A stretch of DNA of 64,000 bases. Origin: Zea mays (Eukaryota; Streptophyta; Magnoliopsida; Poales; Poaceae). The number at the start of each line of letters is the position of its first letter. Within the stretch, counting starts at the first letter, position 1. The notes beneath the pieces were generated by a model, which saw only the letters and a program-made list of their open reading frames with translations, ran no database searches and was not told the origin of the DNA. A program made the position numbers and the translations under genes. Location: contig NW_023366838.1 of assembly GCF_902167145.1 (NCBI RefSeq), forward strand, positions 434,001 to 498,000. The letters run 5' to 3'. Below are positions 1-13,572 of the stretch, piece after piece.

Positions 1-918
1 GACATTGAGCGAGTGCTCAATAACATCTCTATTAACTCCGCAGAGATCATTGGCTGACCATGCAAAAACATCTTTGTTATTGAACAAAAACCTTATCAAG
101 GTTTTCTCCTGCTCTTCGGATAATTGAGAGCCTAACAGCACCTTCTGCTCTGCTATGTCCTCACATAAGAGCATAGGCTTCGGCTGATCTGCTGAAGCTG
201 CTTTCTCCCTTCTGAATTTGTACTGTTCACAAGCTTCAGCTCCATCTATGTTATGGATTGCTTTTGAGTCAGTCCAATTGCCTTCGGCCCTTCTTGCAGC
301 TTCCTGACTTCCATGGATAGCAATGGGTCCCTGATCCGAAGGTATCTTCATGCAAAGATAGGCAGGATGAAGGATTGCTTCGAAGGCATTGAGGGTACCA
401 CGACCAATAATTGCATTGTAAGGGTATTCCATGTCAACAATGTCAAACACAACTTGCTCAGTTCTAGTGTTGTTGATGAACCCGAAGGTCACTGACATGG
501 TGATCTTGCCCAGTGCTACAATCTGTCTTCCTCCGAAGCCACAGAGAGGATGTGTAGCATCATGAATCTTATCTTCTGGCTCTTGCATTTGTCTGAAGGC
601 CTTAGCAAATATAATGTCAGCTGCACTGCCTGTGTCAACCAAGACATTGTGGACCAGAAATCCTTTGATAACACAAGAGATAACCATGGCATCGTTGTGT
701 GGGTAATCTTTGAGCTGAAGGTCCTCTTGGGAGAAGGTAATAGGAATGTGAGACCATCTTGACTTGATGAAGGGTCCTTGCACCCCAACATGCTGTACCC
801 TTCTCTGTGCTTCCTTCTTTTGTTTCTTGTTAGCTGGCTCTGAGGACGAGCCACCTGTGATCGGGAGCACCAGCTTCGGGTCCGAAGCAGCTCCAGCTTG
901 GTCGTTGAACGAAGCCAT
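1..918 (-). CDS. pol: Retrotransposon pol polyprotein, protease region (partial, open at window edge)
   Basis: A continuous frame of 306 codons starts at the first ATG after the LTR (918-916) and is still open at position 1. It encodes the N-terminal part of a gypsy pol polyprotein. A retroviral-type aspartic protease is recognisable: the catalytic D-T-G triad lies at residues 95-97 within VLVDTGSAADIIF, and the conserved IIGRGTLN segment at about 170-177. Near the visible C-terminus, DVFAWSANDLCGV (about 283-295) is the segment that normally precedes reverse transcriptase in plant Tat-type gypsy elements. The protease would mature the polyprotein inside the virus-like particle. No gag homology precedes it: the frame starts only 43 nt from the LTR, with a Lys/Gln-rich stretch at 31-40. 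No internal stop was seen. Reverse transcriptase, RNase H and integrase would lie outside the window. Confidence 0.85.
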   Translation of the reverse strand, partial: MASFNDQAGAASDPKLVLPITGGSSSEPANKKQKKEAQRRVQHVGVQGPFIKSRWSHIPITFSQEDLQLKDYPHNDAMVISCVIKGFLVHNVLVDTGSAADIIFAKAFRQMQEPEDKIHDATHPLCGFGGRQIVALGKITMSVTFGFINNTRTEQVVFDIVDMEYPYNAIIGRGTLNAFEAILHPAYLCMKIPSDQGPIAIHGSQEAARRAEGNWTDSKAIHNIDGAEACEQYKFRREKAASADQPKPMLLCEDIAEQKVLLGSQLSEEQEKTLIRFLFNNKDVFAWSANDLCGVNRDVIEHSLNV

Positions 919-942
919 CAGCTCAAAAAGTGGAAGTGAGTT

Positions 943-961
943 CACCGGAGGTGGGCGCCAA
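943..961 (-). other. Primer-binding site of element 3
   Basis: Reading the minus strand out of the LTR, TTGGCGCCCACCTCCGGTG follows directly. The TGGCGCCCACC core is a typical plant gypsy minus-strand primer-binding site. The same sequence sits at the same place in element 1 and nearly so in element 2. I did not assign the tRNA. Confidence 0.75.
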
Positions 962-1543
962 TGTTGGGGACTTGTTCTCAAATGCTATGAATTAAGAACA
1001 AGGCAACATAAAGTGTTAAATGTCAATGTCCTTCGTCCATGAAACATTATTCCCTTGAGGATAATGGGCCTTGGACGAAGGTTGATAAGAGCATAATTAC
1101 GAAGCCTAAGTCTTCGTAATAAAATTTCAGTAAAAATTATAAGATAACATAAAAAGATATAAAAGGGATAAATACATCATAGACAAATTACATTGTATCT
1201 ATTTAATATATTGAGTCATTAAATACAATAATACCTTTGCCTTGGCAAAAGGTTGGATTCCAGAAGATGCGATTGCAATAACCCGAATGCGTGAACAGTA
1301 ATGGAATACTGTTCACTATTTATAGGCACAGGACGCAGCCTGTGAGGAATTACAAGTATGCCCCTTATAAAAGCTTACAACATTGACTCAGACCTTTATG
1401 GACTAAAAGGTCATTCTATTTTTAAGTCGGTTTGCAGTACCGAAGCTTCACAAAGAGGAACCTTCGGCCATTTTATATAAACAGCTTCCGCCGAAGACTG
1501 CTTCTTCCTGTAAGACCTTCGGCGACGAAGCATAGGCCCAACA
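962..1543 (-). repeat. 5' LTR of element 3 (582 bp)
   Basis: The LTR starts TGTTGGGG at 962 and ends GGCCCAACA at 1543, next to satellite. The part nearest the primer-binding site resembles the LTRs of elements 1 and 2 (same opening, similar CTTCG-rich text and TATA block). The U3 end is diverged and lacks the CCTTCGG/CCGAAGG hairpin found at the ends of the other LTRs. Confidence 0.85.
1291..1324 (-). promoter_or_regulatory. LTR core promoter of element 3: TATA box plus dyad
   Basis: On the minus strand TATAAATA occupies 1324-1317. It is followed at once by a perfect 10-bp inverted repeat, GTGAACAGTA / TACTGTTCAC (1291-1300 and 1307-1316), with a 6-bp spacer. The dyad lies between the TATA box and the expected start site of the genomic RNA. 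Confidence 0.6.
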
Positions 1544-4500
1544 GTATTGTTGAAAATGGTCGTTCACGGCTATTTTCGACTAAAATGGGGGTTGTGTGGC
1601 CATTTATCATCGATCGGAGGCTCGTACAATTCACCCCACATATCTTTCCTTGCCATAGATCACATTCTTGGATTTCTGGTGGAGACCATTTCTTAGTCAA
1701 AAATCCGTACGTGTTAGCCTTCGGTATTATTGAAAATGGTCATTCATGGCTATTTTCGACACAAATGGGGGTTGTGTGGCCATTGATCTTCGACCAGAGG
1801 CTCATACACCTCACTACACATATGTTTCCTTGCCATAGATCACATTCTTGGATTTATGGTGGAGACCATTTCATGGTCAAAAATCCATAGGTGTTAGCCT
1901 TCAGTGTGATTGAAAATGGTCGTTCATGGCTATTTTCGACAAAAATGGGGGTTGTGTGGCCATTGATCATCGACCAGAGGCTCGTACACTTCACCCCACA
2001 TATGTTTTCTTGCCATAGATTAGAATCTTGGATTTCTCGTGGAGACCATTTGTTGGTCAAAAATTCGTAGGTGTTAGCCTTCAGTGTCATTGAAAATGAT
2101 CATCCATGGCTATTTTCGACAAAAATGGGGGTTGTGTCGCCATTGATCATCGACCAGAGGATCGTACACCTCACCCCACATAAGTTTCCTTGCCATATAT
2201 CACATTATTGGATTTCTGGTGGAGACCATTTCTTGGTCAAAAATCAGTAGGTGTTAGCCTTCGGTATTATTGAAAATGGTCGTTCATGGCTACTTTCGAC
2301 AAAAATGGGGGTTGTGTGGCAATTGATCATCGACCAAAGGCTCATACACCTCACCCACATGTGTTTCCTTGCCATAGACCACATTCTTGGATTTCTGGTG
2401 GTGACCATTTCTTGGTCAAAAATCCGTAGTTGTTAGCCTTCGGTATTATTGAAAATGGTCGTTCATGGCTATTTTCGACAAAATGGGGGTTGTGTGGCCA
2501 TTGATCATCGACCAAAGGCTCATACACCTCACCCCACATATGTTTCCTTGCCATAGACCACATTCTTGGATTTCTGGTGGAGACCATTTGTTGGTCAAAA
2601 ATCCATAGGTGTTAGCTTTCAGTATTATTGAAAATGGTCGTTCATGGCTATTTTCATCAAAAATGGGGGTTGTGTGGCCATTTATCATCGACCAGAGGAT
2701 CGTACACCTCACCCCACATATGTTTCCTTGCCATAGAGCACACTCTTGGATTTCTGGTGGAGACCATTTCTTGGTCAAAAATTCGTACGTGTTAGCCTTC
2801 GGTATTATTGAAAATTGTCGTTCATGGCTATTTTCGACAAAATGGGGGTTGTGTGGCCATTGATCATCGACCAGAGGCTCGTACACCTCACCCACATATG
2901 TTTCCTTGCCATAGATCACATTCTTGGATTTCTGGTGGAGACCATTTCTTGGTCAAAAATCCGTACGTGTTAGCCTTCGGTATTATTGAAAATGGTCGTT
3001 CATGGCTATTTTTGACAAAAATGGGGGTTGTGTGGCCATTGATCATCGACTAGAGGCTCGTACACCTCACCCCACATATGTTTTATTGCCATAGATCGAA
3101 ATCTTGGATTTCTCGTGGAGACCATTTCTTGGTCAAAAATCCATAGGTGTTAGCCTTCGGTATTATTGTAAATGGTCGTTCATGGCTATTTTTGACAAAA
3201 ATGGGGGTTGTGTGGCCATTGATCATCGACCAGAGGCTCATACACCTCACCCCACATATGTTTCCTTGCCATAGATCACATTCTTGGATTTCTGGTGGAG
3301 ACCATTTCTTGGTCAAAAATCCGTACGTGTTAGCCTTCGGTATTATTAAAAATGGTCATTCATGGCTATTTTCGACACAAATGGGGGTTGTGTGGCCATT
3401 GATCTTCGACCAGAGGCTCATACCTCACTACACATATGTTTCCTTGCCATAGATCATATTCTTGGATTTATGGTGGAGACCATTTCTTGGTCAAAAATCC
3501 ATAGGTGTTAGCCTTCAGTGTCATTGAAAATGGTCGTTCATGGCTATTTTCGACAAAAATGGGGGTTGTGTGGCCATTGATCATCGACCAGAGGCTCGTA
3601 CACTTCACCCCACATATGTTTTCTTGCCATAGATCACAATCTTGGATTTCTCGTGGAGACCATTTGTTGGTCAAAAATTCGTAGGTGTTAGCCTTCAGTG
3701 TCATTGAAAATGGTCATTCATGGCTATTTTCGACAAAAATGGGGGTTGTGTCGCCATTGATCATCGACCAGAGGCTCGTACACCTCACCCCACATAAGTT
3801 TCCTTGCCATAGATCACATTCTTGGATTTCTGGTGGAGTCCATTTCTTGGTCAAAAATCCGTAGGTGTTAGCCTTCGGTATCATTGAAAATGGTCGTTCA
3901 TGGCTATTTTCGACAAAAATGGGGGTTGTGTGGCAATTGATCATCGACCAAAGGCTCATACACCTCACCCAACATATGTTTCCTTGCCATAGACCACATT
4001 CTTGGATTTTTGGTGGAGACTATTTCTTGGTCAGAAATCCATAGGTGTTAGCCTTCAGTGTCATTGAAAATGGTCGTTCATGGCTATTTTCGACAAAAAT
4101 GGGGGTTGTGTGGCCATTGATCATCGACCAGAGGATCGTACACTTCACCCCACATATGTTTTCTTGCTATAAATCACATTCTTTGATTTCTGGGGAGACC
4201 ATTTCTTGGTCAAAAATCTGTTTGTGTTAGCCTTCGGTATTATTGAAAATGGTCGTTCATGGCTATTTTCGACTAAAATGGGGGTTGTGTGGCCATTTAT
4301 CATCGACTAGAGGCTCGTACACCTCACCCCACATATGTTTACTTGCCATAGATCACATTCTTGGATTTCTGGTGGAGACTATTTTTTGGTTAAATATCCA
4401 TACGTGTTAGCCTTCGGTATTATTGAAAATTGTCATTTATGGCTATTTTCGACAAAAATGGGGGTTGTGTGGCCATTGATTATCGACCAGAGGCTCGTAC

Positions 4501-7455
4501 ACCTCACCCCACATATGTTTCCTTGCCATAGATCACATCCTTGGATTTCTGGTGGTGACCATTTCTTGGTCAAAAATCCGTAGGTGTTAGCCTTCGGTAT
4601 TATTGAAAATGGTCGTTCATAGCTATTTTCGACAAAAATGAGGGTTGTGTGGCCATTGATCAACGACCAAAGGCTCATACACCTCACCCCACATATGTTT
4701 CCTTGCCATAGACCATATTATTGGATTTCTGGTGGAGACCATTTGTTGGTCAAAAATCCGTAGGTGTTAGCCTTTGGTATTATTGAAAATGGTCGTTCAT
4801 GGCTATTTTCATCAAAAATGGGGGTTGTGTGGCCATTTATCATCGACCTGAGGCTCGTACACCTCACCCCACATATGTTTCCTTCCCATAAATCACATTC
4901 TTGGATTTCTAGTGGAGAGCATTTCTTGGTCAAAAATTCGTACGTGTTAGCCTTCGGTATTATTGAAAATGGTTGTGGTCGTTCATGGCTATTTTCGACA
5001 AAATTGGGGTTGTGTGGCCATTGATCATCGACCAGAGGCTTATACACCTCACCCACATATGTTTCCATGTCGTAGATCACATTCTTGGATTTCTGGTGGA
5101 GACCATTTCTTGGTAAAAAATCCGTACGTGTTAGCCTTCGGTATTATTGAAAATGGTCGTTCATGGCTATTTTCGACAAAATAGAGGTTCTGTGGCCATT
5201 GATCATCGACCAGAGGCTCATACACCTCACCCACATATGTTTCCTTGCCGTTGATCACATTCTTGGATTTCTGGTGGAGACCATTTCTTGGGCAAAAATC
5301 TGAATGTGTTAGCCTTCGGTATTATTGAAAATGGTTATTCATGGCTATTTTCGACAAAAATGGGGGTTGTGTGGCCATTTATCTTCAACCAGAGGCTCAT
5401 ACACCTCACTACACATATGTTTTCTTGCCATAGATCACATTCTTGGATCTATGGTGGAGACCAGTTCTTGGTCAAAAATCCATAGGTGTTAGCCTTCAGT
5501 GTCATTGAAAATAGTCGTTCATGGCTATTTTCGACAATAATGGGGGTTGTGTGGCCATTGATAATCGACCAGAGGCTCGTACACCTCACCCCACATATGT
5601 TTCCTTGCCATAGATCACAATCTTGGATTTCTGGTGGAGACCATTTCTTGGTCAAAAATCCGTAGGTGTTAGCCTTCGGTATTATTGAAAATGGTCGTCA
5701 TGGCTATTTTCGACAAAAATGGGGGTTGTGTGGCCATTGATCATCGACTAGAGGCTCGTACACCTCACCCCACATATGTTTTATTGCCATAGATCGAAAT
5801 CTTGGATTTCTCGTGGAGACCATTTCTTGGTCAAAAATCCATACGTGTTAGCCTTCGGTATTATTGAAAATGGTCGTTCATGGCTATTTTCGACAAAAAT
5901 GGGGGTTGTGTGGCCATTGATCATCGACCAGAGGCTCGTACACCTCACCCGACATATAATTCCTTGCCATAGATCATATTCTTGGATTTCGGGTGGAGAC
6001 GATTTCTTGGTCAAAAATCCGTAGGTGTTAGCCTTCGGTATTATTGAAAATGGTCGTTCATGGCTATTTTCGACAAAAATGGGGGTTGTAAGGCCATTAA
6101 TCATCGACCAGAGGCTCGTACACCACACCCCACATATGTTTCCTTGCCATAGATCAAATTCTTGAATTTCTGGTGGAGACCATTTCTTGGTCAAAAATCC
6201 GTAGGTGTTAGCCTTCGATATTATTGTAAATGGTCGTTCATAGCTATTTTCGACAAAAATGGGGGTTGTGTGGCCATTGATCATCGACCAGAGGCTCATA
6301 CACCTCAGCCCACATATGTTTCCTTGCCATAGATCACATTCTTGGATTTCTGGTGGAGACCATTTCTTGGTCAAAAATCTGTAGGTGTTAGCCTCTGGTA
6401 TTATTGAAAATGGTCGTTCATGGCTATTTTGATAAAAAATGGGGGTTGTATGGCCATTTATCATCGACCAGAGGCTCGTACACCTCACCCCAGATATGTT
6501 TCTTGCCATAGATCACATTCTTGGATTTCTGGTGGAGACCATTTCTTGGTAAAAAATTCGTACGTGTTAGCCTTCGGTATTATTGAAAATGGTCGTTCAT
6601 GGCTATTTTCGACAAAATGGGGGTTGTGTGGCCATTGATCATCGACCTGAGGCTCGTACACCTCACCCCACATATGTTTCCTTGCCATAGATCACATTCT
6701 TGGATTTCTGGTGGAGACCATTTCTTGGGCAAAAATCCGAATGAGTTAGCCTTCGGTATTTTTGAAAATGGTCATTCATGGCTATTTTCGATAAAAATGG
6801 GGGTTGTTTCGCCATTGATCTTCGACCAGAGGTTCATACACCTCATTACACATATGTTTCCTTGCCATATATCACATTCTTGGATTTATGGTGGAGACCA
6901 TTTCTTGGTCAAAAATCCATAGGTGTTAGCCTTCAGTGTCATTGAAAATGGCCGTTCATGGCTATTTTCGACAAAATAGAGGTTCTGTGGCCATTGATCA
7001 TCGACCAGAGGCTCATACACCTCACCCCACATATGTTTCCTTGCCATAGATCAAATTCTTGGATTTCTGGTGGAGACCATTTCTTGGTCAAAAATCCGTA
7101 GGTGTTAGCCTTCGGTATTATTGAAAATGGTCATTCGTGGCTATTTTCGACAAAAATGGGGGTTGTGTGGCCATTTATCTTCAGCCAGAGGCTCATACAC
7201 CTCACTACACATATGTTTTCTTGCCATATATCACATTCTTGGATCTATGGTGGAGACTAGTTCTTGGTCAAAAATCCGTAGGTGTTAGCCTTCAGTGTCA
7301 TTGAAAATAGTCGTTCATGGCTATTTTCGACAAAAATGGGGGTTGTGTGGCCATTGATAATCGAACAGAGGCTCATACAACTCACCCCACAAATGTTTCC
7401 TTGCCATAGATCACATTCTTGGATTTCTGGTGGAGACCATTTCTTGGTCAAAAAT
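1544..7455 (-). repeat. Knob 180-bp satellite array, minus orientation
   Basis: About 33 head-to-tail monomers of the maize 180-bp knob repeat. The orientation is called minus because the familiar text beginning GGCTAACACCTACGG is on the other strand. Monomers differ by point changes and 1-6 bp indels, and a few repeating monomer types (for example with GTCGC, or with TAGAGGTTCTGTGG) recur. The 180-bp period is a multiple of three, so many monomers stay open in one frame on each strand; I do not regard these frames as genes. No other sequence interrupts the array. Confidence 0.97.
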
Positions 7456-10400
7456 GAACGACGATTTTCAATAATACCATAGGCTAACACCTACGGATTT
7501 TTGACAAAGAAATGGTCTCCATCAGAAATCCAAGAATGTGATCTATGGCAAGGAAACATATGTGGGGTGAGGTGTGTGAGCCTCTGTTCGATGATCAATG
7601 GCCACACAACCCCCATTTTTGTCGAAAATAGCCATGAACGACCATTTTCAATAATACCGAAGGCTAACACCTACGGATTTTTGACCAAGAAATGGTCTCC
7701 ACCAGAAATCCAAGAATGTGATCTATGGCAAGGAAACATATGTGGGGTGAGGTGTACGAGCCTCTGGTCGATGATCAATGGCCACACAACCCCCATTTTG
7801 TCGAATATAGCCATGAACGACCATTTTCAATAATACAGAAGGCTAACACCTACGGATTTTTGACCAAGAAATCGTCTCCACCAGAAATCCAAGAATATTA
7901 TCTATGTCAAGGAAACATATGTGGGGTGAGGTGTACGAGCCTCTGGTCGATGATCAATGGCCACACAACCCCCATTTTTGTCGAAACTAGCCATGAACGA
8001 CCATTTTCAATAATACAGAAGGCTAACATGTACGGATTTTTGACCAAGAAATGGTCTCCACGAGAAATCCAAGATTGTGATCTATGGTAATGAAACATAT
8101 GTGGGGTGAGGTGTACGAGCCTCTGGTCGAAGATAAATGGCCACACAACCCCCATTTTTGTCGAAAATAGCCATGAACGACCATTTTCAATAATACCGAA
8201 GGCTAACACATACAGATTTTTGACCAAGGAATGGTCTCCACCAGAAATCCAAGAATGTGATATATGGCAAGGAAACATTTGTGGGGTGAGGTGTACGAGC
8301 CTCTGGTCGATTATCAATGGCCACACAACCCCCATTTTTGTCGAAAATAGCCATCAACGACTATTTTCAATGACACTGAAGGCTAACACCTACGGATTTT
8401 TGACCAAGAACTGGTCTCCACCATAGATCCAAGAATGTGATATATGGCAAGAAAACATATGTGTAGTGAGGTGTATGAGCCTCTGGTTGAAGATAAATGG
8501 CCACACAACCCCCATTTTTGTCGAAAAAAGCCATGAATGACCATTTTCAATAATAGCGAAGGCTAACACCTACGGATTTTTGACCAAGAAATGGTCTCCA
8601 CCAGAAATCCAAGAATGTGATCTATGGCAAGGAAACATATGTGGGGTGAGGTGTATGAGCCTCTGGTCGATGATCAATGGCCATAGAACCTCTATTTTGT
8701 CGAAAATAGCCATGAACGACCATTTTCAATGACACTGAAGGCTAACACCTATGGATTTTTGACCAAGAAATGGTCTCCACCATAAATCCAAGAATGTGAT
8801 ATATGGCAAGGGAACATATGTGTAGTGAGGTGTATGAGCCTCTGGTCGAAGATCAATGGCGAAACAACCCCCATTTTTATCGAAAATAGCCATGAATGAC
8901 CATTTTCAAAAATACCGAAGGCTAACACATTCGGATTTTTGCCCAAGAATGTGATCTATGGCAAGGAAACATATGTGGGGTGAGGTGTACGAGCCTCTGG
9001 TCGATGATCAATGGCCACACAATACCCATTTTGTCGAAAATAGCCATGAACGACCATTTTCAATAATACCGAAGGCTAACACGTACGAATTTTTGACCAA
9101 AAAATGGTCTCCACCAGAATTCCAAGAATGTGATCTATGGCAAGAAACATATGTGGGGTGAGGTGTACGAGCCTCTAGTCAATGATAAATGGCCATACAA
9201 CCCCCATTTTTTTTATCAAAATAGCCATGAACGACCATTTTCAATAATACTAGAGGCTAACACCTACAAATTTTTGACCAAGAAATGGCTCCACCAGAAA
9301 TCCAAGAATGTGATCTAAGGCAAGGAAATATATGTGGGGTGAGGTGTATGAGCCTCTAGTTGATGATCAATGGCCACACAACCCCCATTTTTGTCGAAAA
9401 TAGCCATGAATGACCATTTATAATAATATCGAAGGCTAACAACTACGGATTTTTGACCAAGAAATCGTCTCCACCAGAAATCCAAGAATTTGATCTATGG
9501 CAAGGAAACATATGTGGGGGTGAGGTGTACGATCCTCTGGTCGATGATCAATGGCCACACAACCCCCATTTTTGTCGAAAATAGCCATGAACGACATTTT
9601 CAATAATACCGAAGGCTAACACCTACGGATTTTTGACCAAGAAATCGTCTCCACCAGAAATCCAAGAATATGATCTATGGCAAGGAATTATATGTCGGGT
9701 GAGGTGTACGAGCCTCTGGTCGATGATCAATGGCCACACAACCCCCATTTTTGTCGAAAATAACCATGAACGACCATTTTCAATAATACCGAAGGCTAAC
9801 ACGTACGGATTTTTGACCAAGAAATGGTCTGCACGAGAAATCCAAGATTTTGATCTATGGCAATAAAACATATGTGGGGTGAGGTGTACGAGCCTCTGGT
9901 CGATGATCAATGGCCACACAACCCCCATTTTGCCGAAAATAGCCATGAACGACCATTTTTAATAATACCGAAGGCTAACACCTACGGATTTTTGACCAAG
10001 AAATGGTCTCCACCAGAAATCCAAGAATGTGATCTATGGCAAGGAAACATATGTGGGGTGAGGTGTACGAGCCTCTAGTCGATTATCAATGGCCACACAA
10101 CCCCCATTATTGTCGAAAATAGCCATGAACGACTATTTTCAATGACACTGAAGGCTAACAACTATGGATTTTTGACCAAGAACTGGTCTCCACCATAGAT
10201 CCAAGAATGTGATCTATGGCAAGAAAACATATGTGTAGTGAGGTGTATGAGCCTCTGGTTGAAGATAAATGGCCACACAACCCCCATTTTTGTCGAAAAT
10301 CGCCATGAATAACCATTTTCAATAATACCGAAGGCTAACACATTCGGTTTTTTGCCCAAGAAATGGTCTCCACCAGAAATCCAAGAATGTGATCTACGAC

Positions 10401-13400
10401 AAGGAAACATATGTGGGTGAGGTGTATGAGCCCCTGGTCGATGATCAATGGCCACAGAACCTCTATTTTGTTGAAAATAGCCATGGACGTCCATTTTCAA
10501 TAATACCGAAGGCTAACACGTATGGATTTTTGACCAAGAAATGGTCTCCACCAGAAATCCAAGAATGTGATATACGGCAAGGAAACATATGTGGGGTGAG
10601 GTGTATGAGCCTTTGGTCGATGATCAATGGCCACACAACCCCCATTTTGTCGAAAATAGCCATGAACGACCATTTTCAATAATACCGAAGGCTAACACCT
10701 ACGGATTTTTGACCAAGAAACGGTCTCCACCAAAAATCCAAGAATGTGATCTATGGCAAGGAAACTTATGTGGGGTGAGGTGTACGAGCCTCTGGTCGAT
10801 GATCAATGGCGACACAACCCCCATTTTTGTCAAAAATAGCCATGAATGACCATTTTCAATGACACTGAAGGCTAACACCTACAAATTTTTGACCAACAAA
10901 TGGTCTCCACGAGAAATCCAAGATTGTGATCTATGGCAAGAAAGCATATGTGGGGTGAAGTGTACGACCATCTGGTCGATGATCAATGGCCACACAACCC
11001 CCATTTTTGTCGAAAATAGCCATGAACGACCATTTTCGATGACACTGAAGGCTAACACCTATGGATTTTTGACCAAGAAATGGTCTCCACCATAAATCCA
11101 AGAATGTGATCTATGGCAAGGAAACATATGTGTAGTGAGGTGTATGAGCCTCTGGTCGAAGATCAATGGCCACACAACCCCCATTTGTGTCGAAAATAGC
11201 CATGAATGACCATTTTCAATAATACCGAAGGCTAACACGTACGGATTTTTGACTAAGAAATGGTCTCCACCAGAAATCCAAGAATGTGATCTATGGCAAG
11301 GAAAAATATGTGGGGTGAGGTGTATGAGCCTCTGGTCGATGATCAATGGCCACAACCCCCATTTTTGTCGAAAATAGCCATGAACGACCATTTACAATAA
11401 TACCGAAGGCTAACACCAACAGATTTTTGACCAAGAAATGGTCTCCACCAGAAATCCAAGAATGTGATCTATGGCAAGGAAACATATGTGGGGTGAGGTG
11501 TACGAGCCTCTGATCGATGATCAATGGCCACACAACCCCCATTTTTGTCGAAAATAGCCATGAACGACCATTTTCAATAATTCCGAAGGCTAACACCTAC
11601 GGAATTTTGACCAAAAAATCGTCTCCACCAGAAATCCAAGAATATGGTCTATGGCATGGAAACATATTTGGGGTGAGGTGTATGAGCCTCTGGTCAATGA
11701 TCAATGGCCACACAACCCCCATTTTTGTCGAAAACAGCCATGAACGACCATTTTCAATAATACCGAAGGCTAACACGTACGGATTTTTGACCAAGAAATG
11801 GTCTCCACGAGAAATACAAGATTGTGATCTATGGCAATTAAACATATGTGGGGTGAGGTGTACGAGCCTCTGGTCGATGATAAATGGCCACACAACCCCC
11901 ATTTTTGTCGAAAATAGCCATGAACGGCCATTTTCAATAATACCGAAGGCTAACACCAACGGATTTTTGACCAAGAAATGGTCTCCACCAGAAATCCAGG
12001 AATGTGATCTATGGCAAGGCAACATATGTGGGGTGAAGTGTACGAGCCCCTGGGCGATTATCAATGGCCACACAACCCCCATTTTTTTCGAAAATTGCCA
12101 TGAACGACTATTTTCAATGACACTGAAGCCTAACACCTATGGATTTTTGACCAAGAACTGGTCTCCACCATAGATCCAAGAATGTGATCTATGGTAAGAA
12201 AACATATGTGTAGTGAGGTGTATGAGCCTCTGGTTGAAGATAAATGGCCACACAACCCCCATTTTTGTCGAAAATAGCCATGAATGACCATTTTCAATAA
12301 TACCAAGGCTAACACATTCAGATTTTTGCCCAAGAAATGGTCTCCACCAGAAATCCAAAAATGTGATCTGTGTCAAGGAAACATATGTGGGGTGAGGTGT
12401 ATGGGCCTCTGGTCGATGATCAATGGCCAGAGAACCTCTATTTTGTCAAAAATAGCCATGAACGACCATTTTCAATAATACCGAAGGCTAACACGTACGG
12501 ATTTTTGACCAAGAAATGGTCTCCACCAGAAATCCAAGAATGTGATCTACGACAAGGAAACATATGTGGGTGAGGTGTACGAGCCTCTAGTCGATGATCA
12601 ATGGCCACACAACCCCCATTTTGTCGAAAATAGCCATGAACGACCATTTTCAATAATACCAAAGGCTAACACGTACGAATTTTTGACCAAGAAATGGTCT
12701 CCACCAGAATTCCAAGAGTGTGCTCTATGGAAAGGAAACATATGTTGGGTGAGGTGTACGAGCCTCTGGTCGATGATAAATGGCCACACAACCCCCATTT
12801 TTGATGAAAATAGCCATGAACGATCATTTTCAATAATACCGAAAGCTAACACCTACGGATTTTTGACCAACAAATGGTCTCCACCAGAAATCCAAGAATG
12901 TGGTCTATGGCAAGGAAACATATGTGGGGTGAGGTGTATGAGCCTTTGGTCGATGATCAATGGCCACACAACCCCCATTTTTGTCGAAAATAGCCATGAA
13001 CGACCATTTTCAATAATACCGAAGGCTAACACCTACGGATTTTAGACCAAAAAATGGTCACCACCAGAAATCAAAGAATGTGGTCTATGGCAAGGAAACA
13101 CATGTGGGGTGAGGTCTATGAGCCTTTGGTCGATGATCAATTGCCACACAACCCCCATTTTTGTCGAAAATAGCCATGAACGACGATTTTCAATAATACC
13201 GAAGGCTAACACCTACGGATTTTTGACCAAGAAATGGTCTCCACCAGAAATTCAAGAATGTGATATATGGCAAGGAAACTTATGTGGGGTGAGGTGTACG
13301 ATCCTCTGGTCGATAATCAATGGCGACACAACCCCCATTTTTGTCGAAAATAGCCATGAATGACCATTTTCAATGACACTGAAGGCTAACACCTACGAAT

Positions 13401-13572
13401 TTTTGACCAACAAATGGTCTCCACGAGAAATCCAAGATTCTGATCTATGGCAAGAAAACATATGTGGGGTGAAGTGTACGAGCCTTTGGTCGATGATCAA
13501 TGGCCACACAACCCCCATTTTTGTCGAAAATAGCCATGAACGACCATTTTCAATGACACTTAAGGCTAACAC

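Larger units (their letters stand above)
1..1543 (-). mobile_element. Partial Ty3/gypsy LTR retrotransposon (element 3), 5' end
   Basis: The window opens inside a gypsy element read on the minus strand. Visible parts, in element order, are the 5' LTR (1543 to 962), a primer-binding site next to the LTR, a 43-nt leader, and a protease/pol reading frame running out of the window. The LTR has TGTTGGGG...CCCAACA ends and abuts knob satellite at 1544. The presumed target duplication is GTATT (1544-1548); its partner lies outside the window. LTR ends, leader and the TATA/dyad block resemble those of the two complete elements further right, so I place it in the same cinful-zeon-like group. The family name is from memory. 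This copy is the pol-bearing type. Confidence 0.85.

Noticed and set aside
516..854. A 112-residue minus-strand frame near the left edge.
   Set aside because: It overlaps, in another frame, the longer open frame 918-1 that carries the DTG protease motif.
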